Assembly: GCF_009828925.2 (NCBI RefSeq)
Contig: NZ_WUTY02000001.1
Span: forward strand, 4,680,492-4,744,491
Source of the DNA: Methylicorpusculum oleiharenae
GTDB lineage: Bacteria > Pseudomonadota > Gammaproteobacteria > Methylococcales > Methylomonadaceae
Reading direction: 5' to 3'
Length of the DNA stretch: 64,000 nt
Shown: in pieces, positions 43,820-53,053 of the stretch
How the letters are laid out: every line of letters begins with the position of its first letter
How positions within the stretch are numbered: position 1 is the first letter of the stretch
Notes under the pieces: generated by a model
Told to the model about the DNA's origin: nothing
Databases searched by the model: none
What the model saw: only the letters and a program-made list of their open reading frames with translations
Program-made: the position numbers and the translations under genes

Positions 43820-44555
43820 CGACACGTTTTTTCAAACGCTGAGAAAGTGTGGGAACTTGTCTTCTGATAGCATAGGATCAACGCTTCAGCCAAGAGCCTA
43901 TCTTAAAGACGGCTCAACAATCTCTTATGCCACGCCAAAACAGGAGCGATTGTGGCAATGGCTGTCAGAGACAGGTCAGGTTATTCCTGTTACCGCAAGA
44001 AACTTCGATGCATTTTCCCGAGTGGATCTGCCGTTTAACAATGAGGTTGTCCTAAATCATGGCGCCGTAATTCTCGATAAGAAACACAAACTCGATCTGG
44101 AATGGCACACTTATATGGCGGATGTATTGCCTTCTTATCATGACGAATTACTAGACCTTTGGGAGCAACTGGATGGGCTAACCGGTAACGGATCGGGATT
44201 TAGACCTCGGTTAATAGAGGATTTTGGCCGCACCTGGTACGGCGTGATCAAGCACGCTGACGCGGATGAAAATGCCTTGCTGTCTTTGCTGCGTTCCACC
44301 ATCGCAAAGCATGAGTCTGTAGCATCCGGCAGGCTTTATTGCCATTTCAATGGCAATAATCTGGCAATCATTCCGAAAGTCGTTGGCAAAGCCAATGCGG
44401 TGAATTTTTTAATGTCACGATATGCCGATTTATTCGAATCGACTTTTACGATTGGCATTGGCGACAGTATAACCGATGCCTCATTTATGGCGCTTTGCGA
44501 CTACGCTATTATTCCAAAAAATACGCAACTGGGAGTTCTTTTAGATGAAGTGTGA
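43785..44555 (+). CDS. Ter-associated HAD-family phosphatase
   Basis: HAD motif I is FADLDDTFFQ near residues 8-17 and motif IV is IGIGDSITDASFMALCD near 223-239, with a Thr (PVTARNFDAFSRV) as motif II. The protein probably dephosphorylates a sugar-phosphate intermediate of the pathway. The start at 43785 is chosen because motif I then sits at the N-terminus as usual; it overlaps the upstream gene by 35 bp. Confidence 0.83.
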   Translation: MTVQNLIFADLDDTFFQTLRKCGNLSSDSIGSTLQPRAYLKDGSTISYATPKQERLWQWLSETGQVIPVTARNFDAFSRVDLPFNNEVVLNHGAVILDKKHKLDLEWHTYMADVLPSYHDELLDLWEQLDGLTGNGSGFRPRLIEDFGRTWYGVIKHADADENALLSLLRSTIAKHESVASGRLYCHFNGNNLAIIPKVVGKANAVNFLMSRYADLFESTFTIGIGDSITDASFMALCDYAIIPKNTQLGVLLDEV

Positions 44556-45648
44556 CTATTTTTCCGGGAGCTATCGTGCCGGAGATGTTCGTTTTCTGCT
44601 TAAACCCATTCAGGTTGACAATACCCCGGTATCGATCAAAGAAACCCTGATTCAAAGCGGACAAAAACACTATTCAGAAATGTTAACGCATGAAAAGCTG
44701 CCCACCGAGGAATACTTGTCTCTGTATAAACAGGCATTGACTGATAACCAGGCATTAATGGCCCGGCATGTCATAGCCTTAGCCGGAAAAATACTGGCGA
44801 CTCGTCCTCACAGCATAACGCTGGTGTCACTGGCCCGCGCAGGAACCCCCGTCGGTGTGCTACTGAAGCGCGTGTTTGAGCAGCAAACCGGCGTTGATGT
44901 TGAGCATTATTCAATCTCGATAATTCGTGATATCGGCATTGATACCAATGCGTTGCTGCATATTCTGGAACAACATGACCCGGAATCGTTGGTTTTTGTG
45001 GATGGCTGGACAGGAAAAGGTGTTATTGCAAAGCAACTGGAAGTCAGCTTGGCTGAATTCGCCGAACACCATCGGATTAAGATCAGACCGGAGCTTTATG
45101 TATTGGCCGATCTTTGCGGAAGCGCTTACATCTCTGCATCTTGGGAAGATTATTTAATTCCCTCTAGCATTCTCAATTCTACGGTATCAGGGCTGGTCAG
45201 TCGTTCCGTCATTGACAAAAATCAGCTATCCGAGAATGATTTTCATGGCTGCTTTTATTACAAGGACTATCAGGATGCCGACCTTTCCAGCAAATTTGTT
45301 GATTCAATTATGATCAAAGTCAAAGACATCATGGCATCAGAACCTTTGTTTATTGAGCATTCTGAATCTGATGAAGCATTGCATAAACAAAAGTTACGGC
45401 AAACATCAAACTATTATCTGGCCTGGATTCGCGAGTGTTATAACATTGTTAATCCCAACCTGATCAAACCGGGAATAGGTGAATCCACTCGCGTTTTACT
45501 GAGACGGGAAGCGGATATATTATTGATCAGGGAACGCAGTGATGACGCAGTCAGGCACCTTATCTATCTGGCGGAACATAAAAAACTCGAAATCCATTAT
45601 TATCCCAATCTGCCTTACCGAGCTACCGCGTTAATCAAGGAGCATTAA
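44545..45648 (+). CDS. StiP-type protein with C-terminal PELOTA RNA-binding domain
   Basis: The N-terminal 290 residues have the StiP/PRTase-like fold: FSGSYRAGDVRFLLKP at the start and LVFVDGWTGKGVIAKQL near 150, a PRPP-loop-like motif. The last 60 residues (STRVLLRREADILLI...LEIHYYPNLPYRATALI) match the PELOTA RNA-binding domain. It has been annotated as a cysteine protease in databases, but the PRTase-like reading fits the motif seen here better. It overlaps the HAD gene by 11 bp. Confidence 0.8.
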   Translation: MKCDYFSGSYRAGDVRFLLKPIQVDNTPVSIKETLIQSGQKHYSEMLTHEKLPTEEYLSLYKQALTDNQALMARHVIALAGKILATRPHSITLVSLARAGTPVGVLLKRVFEQQTGVDVEHYSISIIRDIGIDTNALLHILEQHDPESLVFVDGWTGKGVIAKQLEVSLAEFAEHHRIKIRPELYVLADLCGSAYISASWEDYLIPSSILNSTVSGLVSRSVIDKNQLSENDFHGCFYYKDYQDADLSSKFVDSIMIKVKDIMASEPLFIEHSESDEALHKQKLRQTSNYYLAWIRECYNIVNPNLIKPGIGESTRVLLRREADILLIRERSDDAVRHLIYLAEHKKLEIHYYPNLPYRATALIKEH

Positions 45649-46610
45649 TGACATTACGAACCAATCAACAACCTGAGTCGGAAAATTATTCCGGCTGGCA
45701 ATTAGGTGCACCTTTGTATGTACCTGCGCTGCATCCTGATTTGTTGAAAATAGCTAATGCTGAAAAAATTCCCTTCATTAGGTCGATGATCATTTGTACG
45801 GAGGACGCCATTACTGAAAAGGATGTCAACAAATCGCTTGAACAGCTTAGGAAATTTTTGCCGTTCATTCAGATTATCGACACCCGTTACCGGTTTATTC
45901 GCGTTAGGAATCCTCAGGTACTGAAGCATATACTTGATTTGCCCGGCATAGAAAATATCGACGGTTTTGTCCTGCCTAAATTTGACAATCACAACCGCGA
46001 GTCTTATCTGAAGGAATTAAGAAATACCCGGTTTTTAATAATGCCTACACTGGAATCGGCCGATGTGTTTATTCCGTCGGCAATGCGAGAACTTGCCTTA
46101 TCGCTGGCTGAAGATCCGATCAGGTCGCGCATCCTACTGCTTAGGATTGGAGGCAATGATTTGTTGAATTTAATCGGCCTTCGTCGACCGCGTGGGGTCA
46201 CGTTGTACGAGACTCCTATTGCCACTGTAATCTCTCAACTGGTCATTACTTTCAGGCCACTTGGATTTTCACTTTCGGCCCCTGTATTTGAATATCTGGC
46301 CGATCGAGACACATTGAATCGCGAGATTGGATTGGATTTGGCGCATGGTCTCATAGGAAAAACGGCGATCCATCCTTCACAGATTCCATTGATTGAAAAT
46401 CGCTATGCCGTATCCGGGCTGGATTATAAGGAGGCGTTGAGCATATTAGATGGACAGGGTCCGGCAGTATTTAAGATGCATGAAGCAATGTGCGAAATTT
46501 CAACACATTCAAATTGGGCGCGCCAGATTCTGACTCGATATGATGTTTACGGACAGGACGATACGATCAGAGTCATGAATGCCGTTCATTCTGTTTCATC
46601 AATGGCCTAA
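45648..46610 (+). CDS. Ter-associated HpcH/HpaI-type aldolase or lyase
   Basis: The 320-residue TIM-barrel enzyme related to citrate lyase beta has MIICTEDAITEKD near 46, DGFVLPKFD near 105, IMPTLESADVF near 128 and LLRIGGNDLLNLIGL near 163. HP at TAIHPSQIPLIEN near 240 is typical of CitE-like proteins. It overlaps the StiP gene by one base (TAATG) and completes the five-gene biosynthetic set. Confidence 0.83.
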   Translation: MTLRTNQQPESENYSGWQLGAPLYVPALHPDLLKIANAEKIPFIRSMIICTEDAITEKDVNKSLEQLRKFLPFIQIIDTRYRFIRVRNPQVLKHILDLPGIENIDGFVLPKFDNHNRESYLKELRNTRFLIMPTLESADVFIPSAMRELALSLAEDPIRSRILLLRIGGNDLLNLIGLRRPRGVTLYETPIATVISQLVITFRPLGFSLSAPVFEYLADRDTLNREIGLDLAHGLIGKTAIHPSQIPLIENRYAVSGLDYKEALSILDGQGPAVFKMHEAMCEISTHSNWARQILTRYDVYGQDDTIRVMNAVHSVSSMA

Positions 46611-46638
46611 CCCTTATGATATATTAGGAACGATCACC

Positions 46639-47841
46639 ATGATCTCATGCAAAAACCTTATTGCCGGTCAAAACTTTGTATTGGAGCATCAGGATCTGCA
46701 CATATCCATTATTCCGGATTATGTTCCTTCCGCTTTAGCCCTGGATACCAGCGCTTTTTTATTGAATGAACAAGATAAAGTGAGTTCCGATAACGATTTT
46801 ATCTTCTTTAACCAACCCGCGAGATTGGATCAGGGCATCGAGCTTGATTGCAATAGTCATAAATTGACATTGCATTTAAGCCGCGTGTCCCCTTCGGTTA
46901 AAAAAATTGTGTTTACATCCACAATTTTTCAAGGCAATGAAAAAAATCAGTCCTTTAAAGACCTGAAAAAAATCACCGTTTTGGTTAAGGATTTTTTAAC
47001 AGGAATGGAGATCGCCGCTTTTGTTTTGGATACTTCGACATTTTCAGAGACGGCCTTAATTTTTTCTGAAATGTACCGACATCAAAATACATGGAAGTTC
47101 CGGGCTGTAGGTTCGGGGTTTGTCGGCGGTCTGGAACCCTTGGCGAAACATTATGGCGTTGTTGTCGGTGAAGGAGAGGCCAGGAGTTCTGAGCCGGATC
47201 CATTGCCAGCAACACCGCCAACCAAGCCTATCAATCTGAGCAAAATTACGCTCGAGAAAAAGGGCCAATCAATTTCATTAGATAAAAAACCGCAAGGGCA
47301 ATTAGGAAAACTTCAAATCAATCTTAATTGGAATTCAAAACCGATAAAGTCGACAGGATTCTTTTCTCGATCCCAGGGGGGAGGTATCGATCTGGATTTG
47401 GGCTGCCTCTTTGAATTTCAAGAGGGTTCTATTGGCGGAATTCAGGCTTTAGGCAACAGTTTCGGCAATTTGCACCGCCCTCCTTATATTGAACTTGATC
47501 AAGACGATCGCAGCGGCACCTCCATCACAGGTGAAAACCTGATTATTAATGGCGATTACTGGCACTTGTTCAGAAGGATATTGGTGTTTACTTTTATTTA
47601 TGAAGGGATTCCAAACTGGTCCCATGTAGACGCTAAAATCCTATTGAAATGCAACGACCAATCGGATATTGAAGTCAGGTTGGATAGTCATCGCAACGAT
47701 CAGACCATGTGTGCGATCGCTATGCTTGAAAATGTTGATAACAGGGTCTCAATCACTAAACTGGTCGAATATTTCAAGGACCATCAATCCATGGATCGTG
47801 CTTACGGATGGGGATTGAATTACTCCAGAGGCAGTAAATAA
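46639..47841 (+). CDS. terA: TerA-like protein with two TerD-fold domains
   Basis: The 400-residue protein has an N-terminal TerD domain (about 1-175, EMYRHQNTWKFRAVGSGFVGGL) and a C-terminal one (about 205-385, TLEKKGQSISLDKK, GGGIDLDLGCLFEFQ, DRSGTSITGENLIIN). Both lack part of the Ca loop, as in TerA. The start at 46639 has AGGAACG upstream; the frame is open 60 bp further but overlaps the lyase gene. Confidence 0.88.
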   Translation: MISCKNLIAGQNFVLEHQDLHISIIPDYVPSALALDTSAFLLNEQDKVSSDNDFIFFNQPARLDQGIELDCNSHKLTLHLSRVSPSVKKIVFTSTIFQGNEKNQSFKDLKKITVLVKDFLTGMEIAAFVLDTSTFSETALIFSEMYRHQNTWKFRAVGSGFVGGLEPLAKHYGVVVGEGEARSSEPDPLPATPPTKPINLSKITLEKKGQSISLDKKPQGQLGKLQINLNWNSKPIKSTGFFSRSQGGGIDLDLGCLFEFQEGSIGGIQALGNSFGNLHRPPYIELDQDDRSGTSITGENLIINGDYWHLFRRILVFTFIYEGIPNWSHVDAKILLKCNDQSDIEVRLDSHRNDQTMCAIAMLENVDNRVSITKLVEYFKDHQSMDRAYGWGLNYSRGSK

Positions 47842-48354
47842 ATAGGTTCAAAGGACGATAATTACAAAAAGACTATTTAGGAATTGACAAACAAGGTTCA
47901 TTTTTTGATCCTGACATTGTATCTATAAATCATTTATCTTTACTTCTGTTTGTCAGGTTTAAGAATACGCCGTCATACTCGCCCGGAAGCGGACATCTAG
48001 TGCCACGGATGGCAAGCGTCGATCAAGCCAAGGGGAGTTTATTCCGGGAACCCTGACGGATTAACGAAGATCTATGAGAATCTGACAATTTAGAAGTACT
48101 GACTCCATTTTGCTGAGAATTCGTAAATTATTTTAAGTAAGGGATGTGCATGGCGAGGAAGTCGACAGTTAGTCAGGTTTTTGTTCCTGATAAAATCAGT
48201 TTCTTCGCCAATCTGGTGGTCAGATTCTGTCGTCAAGTCAATGAATTACGGCATTCCTTGACGAGCACGTCTCGCTGCATTTTCTGTCATTTTTCTATAA
48301 GTTGTGCGTTATACACTCTTATTTTTCATTCATTAACTTTATTAGGAGAAATTC
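47842..48354. other. 513-bp region between terA and terB
   Basis: No gene is supported; a 73-codon frame at 48144-48365 has no protein character. The distance suggests that terB has its own promoter, but I cannot fix one with confidence. Confidence 0.45.
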
Positions 48355-48810
48355 ATGAGCTTTGAAAGCTTTCTTAACTCGGTTAAAAATAAGGCGTCGG
48401 AACTTAAAACCGAGGCTCTTAAATTCAAAAACAAAGACTTTTTAAATGCCACGATGGCAGGTTCCGCTTTGATTGCGATGGCTGATGGTGTTATTTCTCC
48501 TGATGAGAAACAAAAAATGATTAAATTTATTGAAAATCATGACGCACTATCGATTTTTACAACAATAGACGTAGTAAATGCATTTCAAACTTTCGTTAAT
48601 CAATTGCAATTCGATAAGGATATTGGGGAGGCTAAAGCCTTCGAAGCCTTGAAAAAAATGGAAAGCAATGTTGCGGCATCAAGGTTGATTATTCGTATGG
48701 TGATATCGATAGCTGGCTCCGATGGAGACTTTGACGAGCATGAAAAAAAAATGGCACTGCGAATAGCAAAAGAACTCTCTTTAGACCCTGCTGAATTTGG
48801 GTTGGACTGA
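48355..48810 (+). CDS. terB: TerB
   Basis: The 151-residue helical protein with AGGAGA before its ATG matches TerB: FLNATMAGSALIAMADGVIS with the first metal-binding acid pair, SPDEKQKMIKFIENHDALSI, and the second half-repeat VISIAGSDGDFDEHEKKMA. TerB binds divalent metal and couples TerD proteins to TerC at the membrane. It is the last gene of the Ter region. Confidence 0.93.
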   Translation: MSFESFLNSVKNKASELKTEALKFKNKDFLNATMAGSALIAMADGVISPDEKQKMIKFIENHDALSIFTTIDVVNAFQTFVNQLQFDKDIGEAKAFEALKKMESNVAASRLIIRMVISIAGSDGDFDEHEKKMALRIAKELSLDPAEFGLD

Positions 48811-48933
48811 ACGAAAACTATTTTCCAATATTTGATCGGGGATTCAACTAACAAGTGCAATTCATTTTGAGTGATTAAATAGTTAAATCACCCCCGGCAA
48901 AGCCGGGGGCTTATATCTGTTAGCCCCTCAAAG

Positions 48934-50293
48934 CATAAGTATCTACACAACTTATCGTAAATTTTGGCATGATGCCGCATGATTTTAAAAAAGCCTATCC
49001 GGCGTGGACTCACGCCTAAACGACCGCTACCAGCGCCTGGTGAGTGAACACATGAATTCAAGTGAACGCCTGAGTGCTGGATTAAAAGCGTTGCCTGACA
49101 AAATCAGCAGCTTTGCCAGCACTCAAGCGGCGTGGCGCTTCTACCAAAACGAATCGGTCAGTCTATCGAAGCTCCAAGAACCGCTCACGGTCGCAGCGCA
49201 CCAAGGCATCTTGGCTCATTGCATGAACTTCGCTTTATGCGTCCATGACGGGTCCCGATTGAGTTACAAACATGCCAACAAACCGGACACTTACGCGATC
49301 ACCCATGACATCGACATCGGCTACGATCTGCAAACCAGCCTCATTATTAGCGACCAAACGGGACAGCCCTTGGCGCCGGTAGCGCAGCGACTGGTTAGCA
49401 GCGAAGGGAGTTTTGCGACCCATCAGGAAGCCAACCCTCAACCCATCGTCCAAAACCATTTGGATGAAGTCAGCGATTGCATTCAGTTTTTGGACGGACA
49501 AGGTTTTGCCAAGCCATTAGTCCACCTGATTGATCGAGAAGGCGATTCCATCGGCCATCTCCGCCGCTGGGAAGCGACGGGTAGCCACTGGCTGGTACGC
49601 GTCAAGGATAATCCCAAAGTGGACTATCAGGCTAAGCCCATGGCTTGTAAAACCGTGGCGCAAGAGCTGGCGTTCAGCAAGACTCGGGAAGTCCGTTATC
49701 AGGGTCAGACTTATTGGCAGTGGGTGGCTGAAACCGATGTGACGCTAACCCGTCCCGCCAAACCGAGTCAGAAGAAAAGCAAAAAGCCGGCTGTGCCTGG
49801 CATTCCTGTAGCGGCAAGGCTGGTGGTCAGTCGCGTCTTGTCCGACGAAGGTGAGGTGTTGGCGGAATAACTGCTATTGACCAATGTAAAAGATGTCGAT
49901 GCTTCGACTATTGCGCTAGGGTACTACTGGCGCTGGCAAATCGAGTGTTTCTTCAAACTGGTCAAGTCGGCAGGTCACCACCTCGAATCGTGGCAACAGG
50001 AATCAGCCCTGGCCATTGCCAAACGCCTCTTGGTGGCTAGCATGGCCTGTGTTACGGTTTGGGCCATAGCCGCCGACAAAAGCAAGGAAGCGGCTGAATT
50101 AAGACTATTTCTGATCAAGCTCAGCGGCAGGCAAATGCGCCACAAAAAGGAGTTTACGAATCCAGCACTATTGTCGGGGCTGTGGGTCTTCCTCTCCATG
50201 CTTGAAATCATGGAGGCCTACTCTCAAGAAGAACTGGATAGTTTGAAGGCAACCGCTCAGCAATTTTTAGGAAAAGATGTGTAGATACCTATG
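48934..50293 (+). mobile_element. Tn5/IS4-like insertion sequence (1360 bp)
   Basis: Inverted ends CATAAGTATCTACACA (48934) and, as complement of 50278-50293, CATAGGTATCTACACA. A perfect 9-bp duplication CCCTCAAAG flanks it at 48925-48933 and 50294-50302. Nine-base duplication fits the IS4/IS50 group. Confidence 0.85.
48969..50284 (+). pseudogene. Tn5-like (IS4 group) transposase, broken
   Basis: The N-terminus MMPHDFKKAYP (from 48969) connects to VDSRLNDRYQRLVSEH only after a 1-base shift near 49000, and TAA at 49868-49870 interrupts the frame, which continues unchanged (LLLTNVKDVDAS...). Catalytic residues are visible in VHDGSRLSY, LIDREGDSI and the YYWRWQIECFFKLVKSAGH Y-R-E-K signature after the stop. 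Two lesions make it inactive unless rescued by another copy. Confidence 0.8.
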
Positions 50294-50494
50294 CCCTCAA
50301 AGGGACTTGTTCATGAACCGCCTAAAGGCGGATTTGCTTGCCCAAAAAGCGTCAGTTGCTCTTAACGTTCGCTGAAAATCTTGGAAACGGAGCGCCAGCG
50401 AAGTGAAGATTTTTAGCCCCCGATAGCCGTAGCGCCGGGCGGGTTTTCGTAGCTTGCGGAGAAAACCTGCAAGGCATCGCGAAACGGCGTTAAG

Positions 50495-51040
50495 TCATGT
50501 GAGAGCCAATGTTTCGACCCCTTGTTGGGTCGAAACGAGGCGACGCGGACGAATCGGGGCCGCCGGAGGCATCAGTGGTCGCGTAATTTTTGCTGCTTGA
50601 TTGGGCTGGGATGCCCAAAACAAGCTTTCGCAAAAATAGCGACTCCCCGACTTCTTCACGTGGATGTAATTCCTCACCATTTCTTCATCAAGGCCAACTG
50701 TTGATACGAAATAACCCCGCGCCCAGAAATTTTCACCTGTGAAATTCTTGGTCTTGCCCCTGAAGTTCCGGGCTATTGAAATCGCACTTTTGCCTTTGAT
50801 GTAACCGACTACGTTGGATACCGCATATTTCGGAGGAATGCTGATGCACATGTGCACATGATCTACCATCAAATGACCCTCTACTATCTCACAGCCTTTT
50901 TGCCGAGCCAACTCATGAAATAACTTTCCCAAATGCTGCCGCAACCCACCAAACAAGGCTTTGCGCCTGCGCTTTGGAATAAACACCACAGGTTATTTGC
51001 AATCCCACTTGCTATGACTCAAACTTTGATATTCTCTCAT
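50495..51040 (-). pseudogene. IS200/IS605-type TnpA, degenerate
   Basis: From ATG at 51040 the product starts MREYQSLSHSKWDCK, then meets TAA at codon 16 where relatives have Tyr. It continues VVFIPKRRRKALFG, with the HUH motif as VDHVHM and the Tyr helix GLDEEMVRNYIHVK. After the Tyr region a second frame looks more family-like (GESLFLRKLVLGIP), suggesting another lesion near 50650. The protein would nick single-stranded DNA. Confidence 0.75.
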
Positions 51041-51447
51041 TTTCGTTTTGGTCGAGATAAGAGCATCGTTGCGACCGCCTTATAGGTCAAACCTTTGAGA
51101 GTCCCCCGGCATAGACGGGGCTTAACCATAGACCTAGAAAAACCTTAAACTACAAAACACCTTGGGAGGTGTTTTGTAAAATGGCGGGACTTGATACCGA
51201 TAATTTGCTGGGTGTTGCATTTATGGGTTGAATTCGCCACCACTTTAATCGTTCATTGTGTCAATTTTGTAAACCATATGGTATTTGAAATACAATTAGA
51301 CACCAATAACTTTCAAATTTAGTCGCTTTTTTTGTAAATATTAGGGGCTGATTAACATAATTATTTTGCCTCAAAAATTAGGATGTTAGAACTAAACTGT
51401 GGGAAATTAAAAACCCAATACCGTTCATCAACTCGAAGATTTAGAAG
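51041..51447. other. AT-rich region between IS200 end and nuclease gene
   Basis: No gene seen. It contains the left end hairpin of the IS200-type element and a perfect 12-bp-stem hairpin at 51151-51178. Confidence 0.5.
51151..51178. terminator. Perfect 12-bp-stem hairpin, terminator-like
   Basis: TACAAAACACCT (51151-51162), loop TGGG, AGGTGTTTTGTA (51167-51178). There is no mismatch. The A/T-rich outer part would act as a bidirectional terminator. Confidence 0.4.
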
Positions 51448-52062
51448 ATGGTTAAAAACGACTTACAGGTTTCAGAAAGTGCGATACGCGCACTCAGCTT
51501 GTGTATTCGAAAAGCCTATTTGCTGATATTTTCTCCTGGTTTGAGTTCCCCGAATGCCTACGAATATATGCAGGTTACATTAAGTAGCGTTACCCGCCAG
51601 AATTATTTTCACTCAATCTTAAATCAATCAGTAGTTGAATCATTTTCTACTTTAGCGATCTCGAAAGGAGTTGACATACTTACCAGCGTTAATTTGTCCG
51701 TTGATTTCTTGTCCGTAAGAAACACTACGCTAATTAAGGTGCCGAATAAATTGCCACTTGATGTTTTACGCTATGAACCCATTATTTTTTCTAGTAAAAA
51801 TAAGATTCAACAAGAGGATAAAATCGAACTTTCATTCATTGGATATACACTATCAAAGTTCCTGAATTACTTGCCAGCCACTGGACATGTCGTTTTAGTA
51901 GATGGTAGGAACATAACAGTCAAATTATCTGAGAATATAAAAAAATGCCTACCCAGCATTAATTTACTTCAAGGATGGCTAACACAAAAGAGCAACTTAC
52001 CTCCTGTTGTTTTAAACAAACATTGCCCTTATTGCGAATTTCAAAATATTTGCAAAGTGTAA
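51448..52062 (+). pseudogene. TM0106-type RecB-like nuclease, 3' truncated by IS200-like DNA
   Basis: The first 204 residues fit the N-terminal nuclease part of TM0106-family RecB-like proteins: LRYEPIIFSSKNKIQQEDKI and VVLNKHCPYCEFQNICK, where the C-x2-C-x5-C cluster would bind Fe-S as in Cas4. Full relatives continue for hundreds of residues with further nuclease/helicase domains. Here the homology stops at about 52058, exactly where minus-strand tnpA-like sequence begins, and a TAA follows at 52060. Confidence 0.65.
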
Positions 52063-52292
52063 CAACACCTTTGATGATCCGTATCTCAAAGGTTTCGCAC
52101 GTCTGCCGCACCAAGTCTCTCACTCGTTCGGCTATTTCACCCTTCAGCACTTGATAACGATACTTCGTTACCCAAACAAAATGATACTCAATTTGGTAAA
52201 CCGTATGGCTGCCATATCTATAGTCCATTGCCACCTCCTTGGCCACATTATCGCAGCTAAAGCTGACCGGCTAAAGCCGGTGGTTTAAACCT
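52058..52292 (-). mobile_element. Second IS200/IS605-like fragment with tnpA start
   Basis: The minus strand encodes MDYRYGSHTVYQIEYHFVWV from ATG 52227 (or 52246) through ETFEIRIIKGVV, the N-terminal 60 residues of an IS200-type TnpA of another group, and then runs into the nuclease gene. An end hairpin ACCGGC-TAAA-GCCGGT lies at 52266-52282. The rest of the element is lost. Confidence 0.65.
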
Positions 52293-53053
52293 TCTGATGG
52301 ATAATTAATACCAAAATAATCGCTATATCCATTTCGTTAACCGCCTCGTTGATCAAAAAAATGCAGGCTGGGAATTAAAAATTAAAATCACTACGGGTTA
52401 CGAACGTTAAAACAAGCTATTGCCTGAAGAAACAATCGAAAGACACGTTACACGGCAGCAAGGGTTCAACTGTATCTACCCAATAAAACACGCTGGCAAC
52501 TCGGCACCGAGCCATTGAATTCAAGTAAACCTTAACACACTATCCAAGCAAGCCTCCATGAACCTACAAACTATAAAAGGCTCTTTCAATGAGAAGACTA
52601 CGGGGCGAAGAAGATGCCTTATAGATGCTTTCTCATGTCCTTACCGACTGGGGATTCGATCTTACAGTCGCTGAGATGGGAGCTTATGCGAACAGTGCCC
52701 AATCCTCCGACTTGTTAATGTCTGATTTTGGCCTGCCTGAAAGGAATAGACGTGACCTGTTAACCCCCGAGTCTATCGCCTTTATTCAGCACAAATTACT
52801 GAGTCAAACAATTGAAAGGCTGTTGTAAGGTTGACACTGAATAATGTCGATTAGTTTATGATGAAAACGAAAGCCATTTTTTCATGTCGTCGTCTAAACC
52901 CCTCTATATAACAAGTTTATCCAGTCTACAGCCTATTACCGGCGCCCGGTTATGTAAAAGACATGAACCGGAAGACCCCACTGATCATTCGTCGACGACC
53001 GTTCAAGCCCTTTTAAGCGGCAAACCACAAGCCAATCAGCAAAATTTCGCATT
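52293..53053. other. 760-bp region upstream of the RND operon
   Basis: A 67-codon frame at 52625-52828 (MLSHVLTDWGFDLTVAEMGA) has mixed protein character and might be a decayed gene; I do not recognise it. Otherwise nothing is seen. No regulator gene is next to the efflux operon. Confidence 0.45.

Larger units (their letters stand above)
48888..51128 (-). mobile_element. IS200/IS605-type element interrupted by a Tn5/IS4-like element
   Basis: Hairpins of the type found at IS200/IS605 ends lie at both limits: CCCCCGGC-AAA-GCCGGGGG at 48892-48910 and CCCCCGGCATAGACGGGG near 51106-51122. A further small hairpin (CCGCCTAAAGGCGG) is at 50319-50332. The tnpA gene is inside. Removing 48934-50293 and one 9-bp repeat joins the parts into an element of about 0.9 kb. 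Outer limits are approximate. Confidence 0.55.

Noticed and set aside
48144-48365. 73-codon frame before terB
   Set aside because: Overlaps the terB ribosome binding site and start, and has no recognisable pattern.
48892-48910. Possible single CRISPR-like or attenuator hairpin
   Set aside because: It is a lone palindrome of the type found at IS200/IS605 ends; no repeat array exists in the window.
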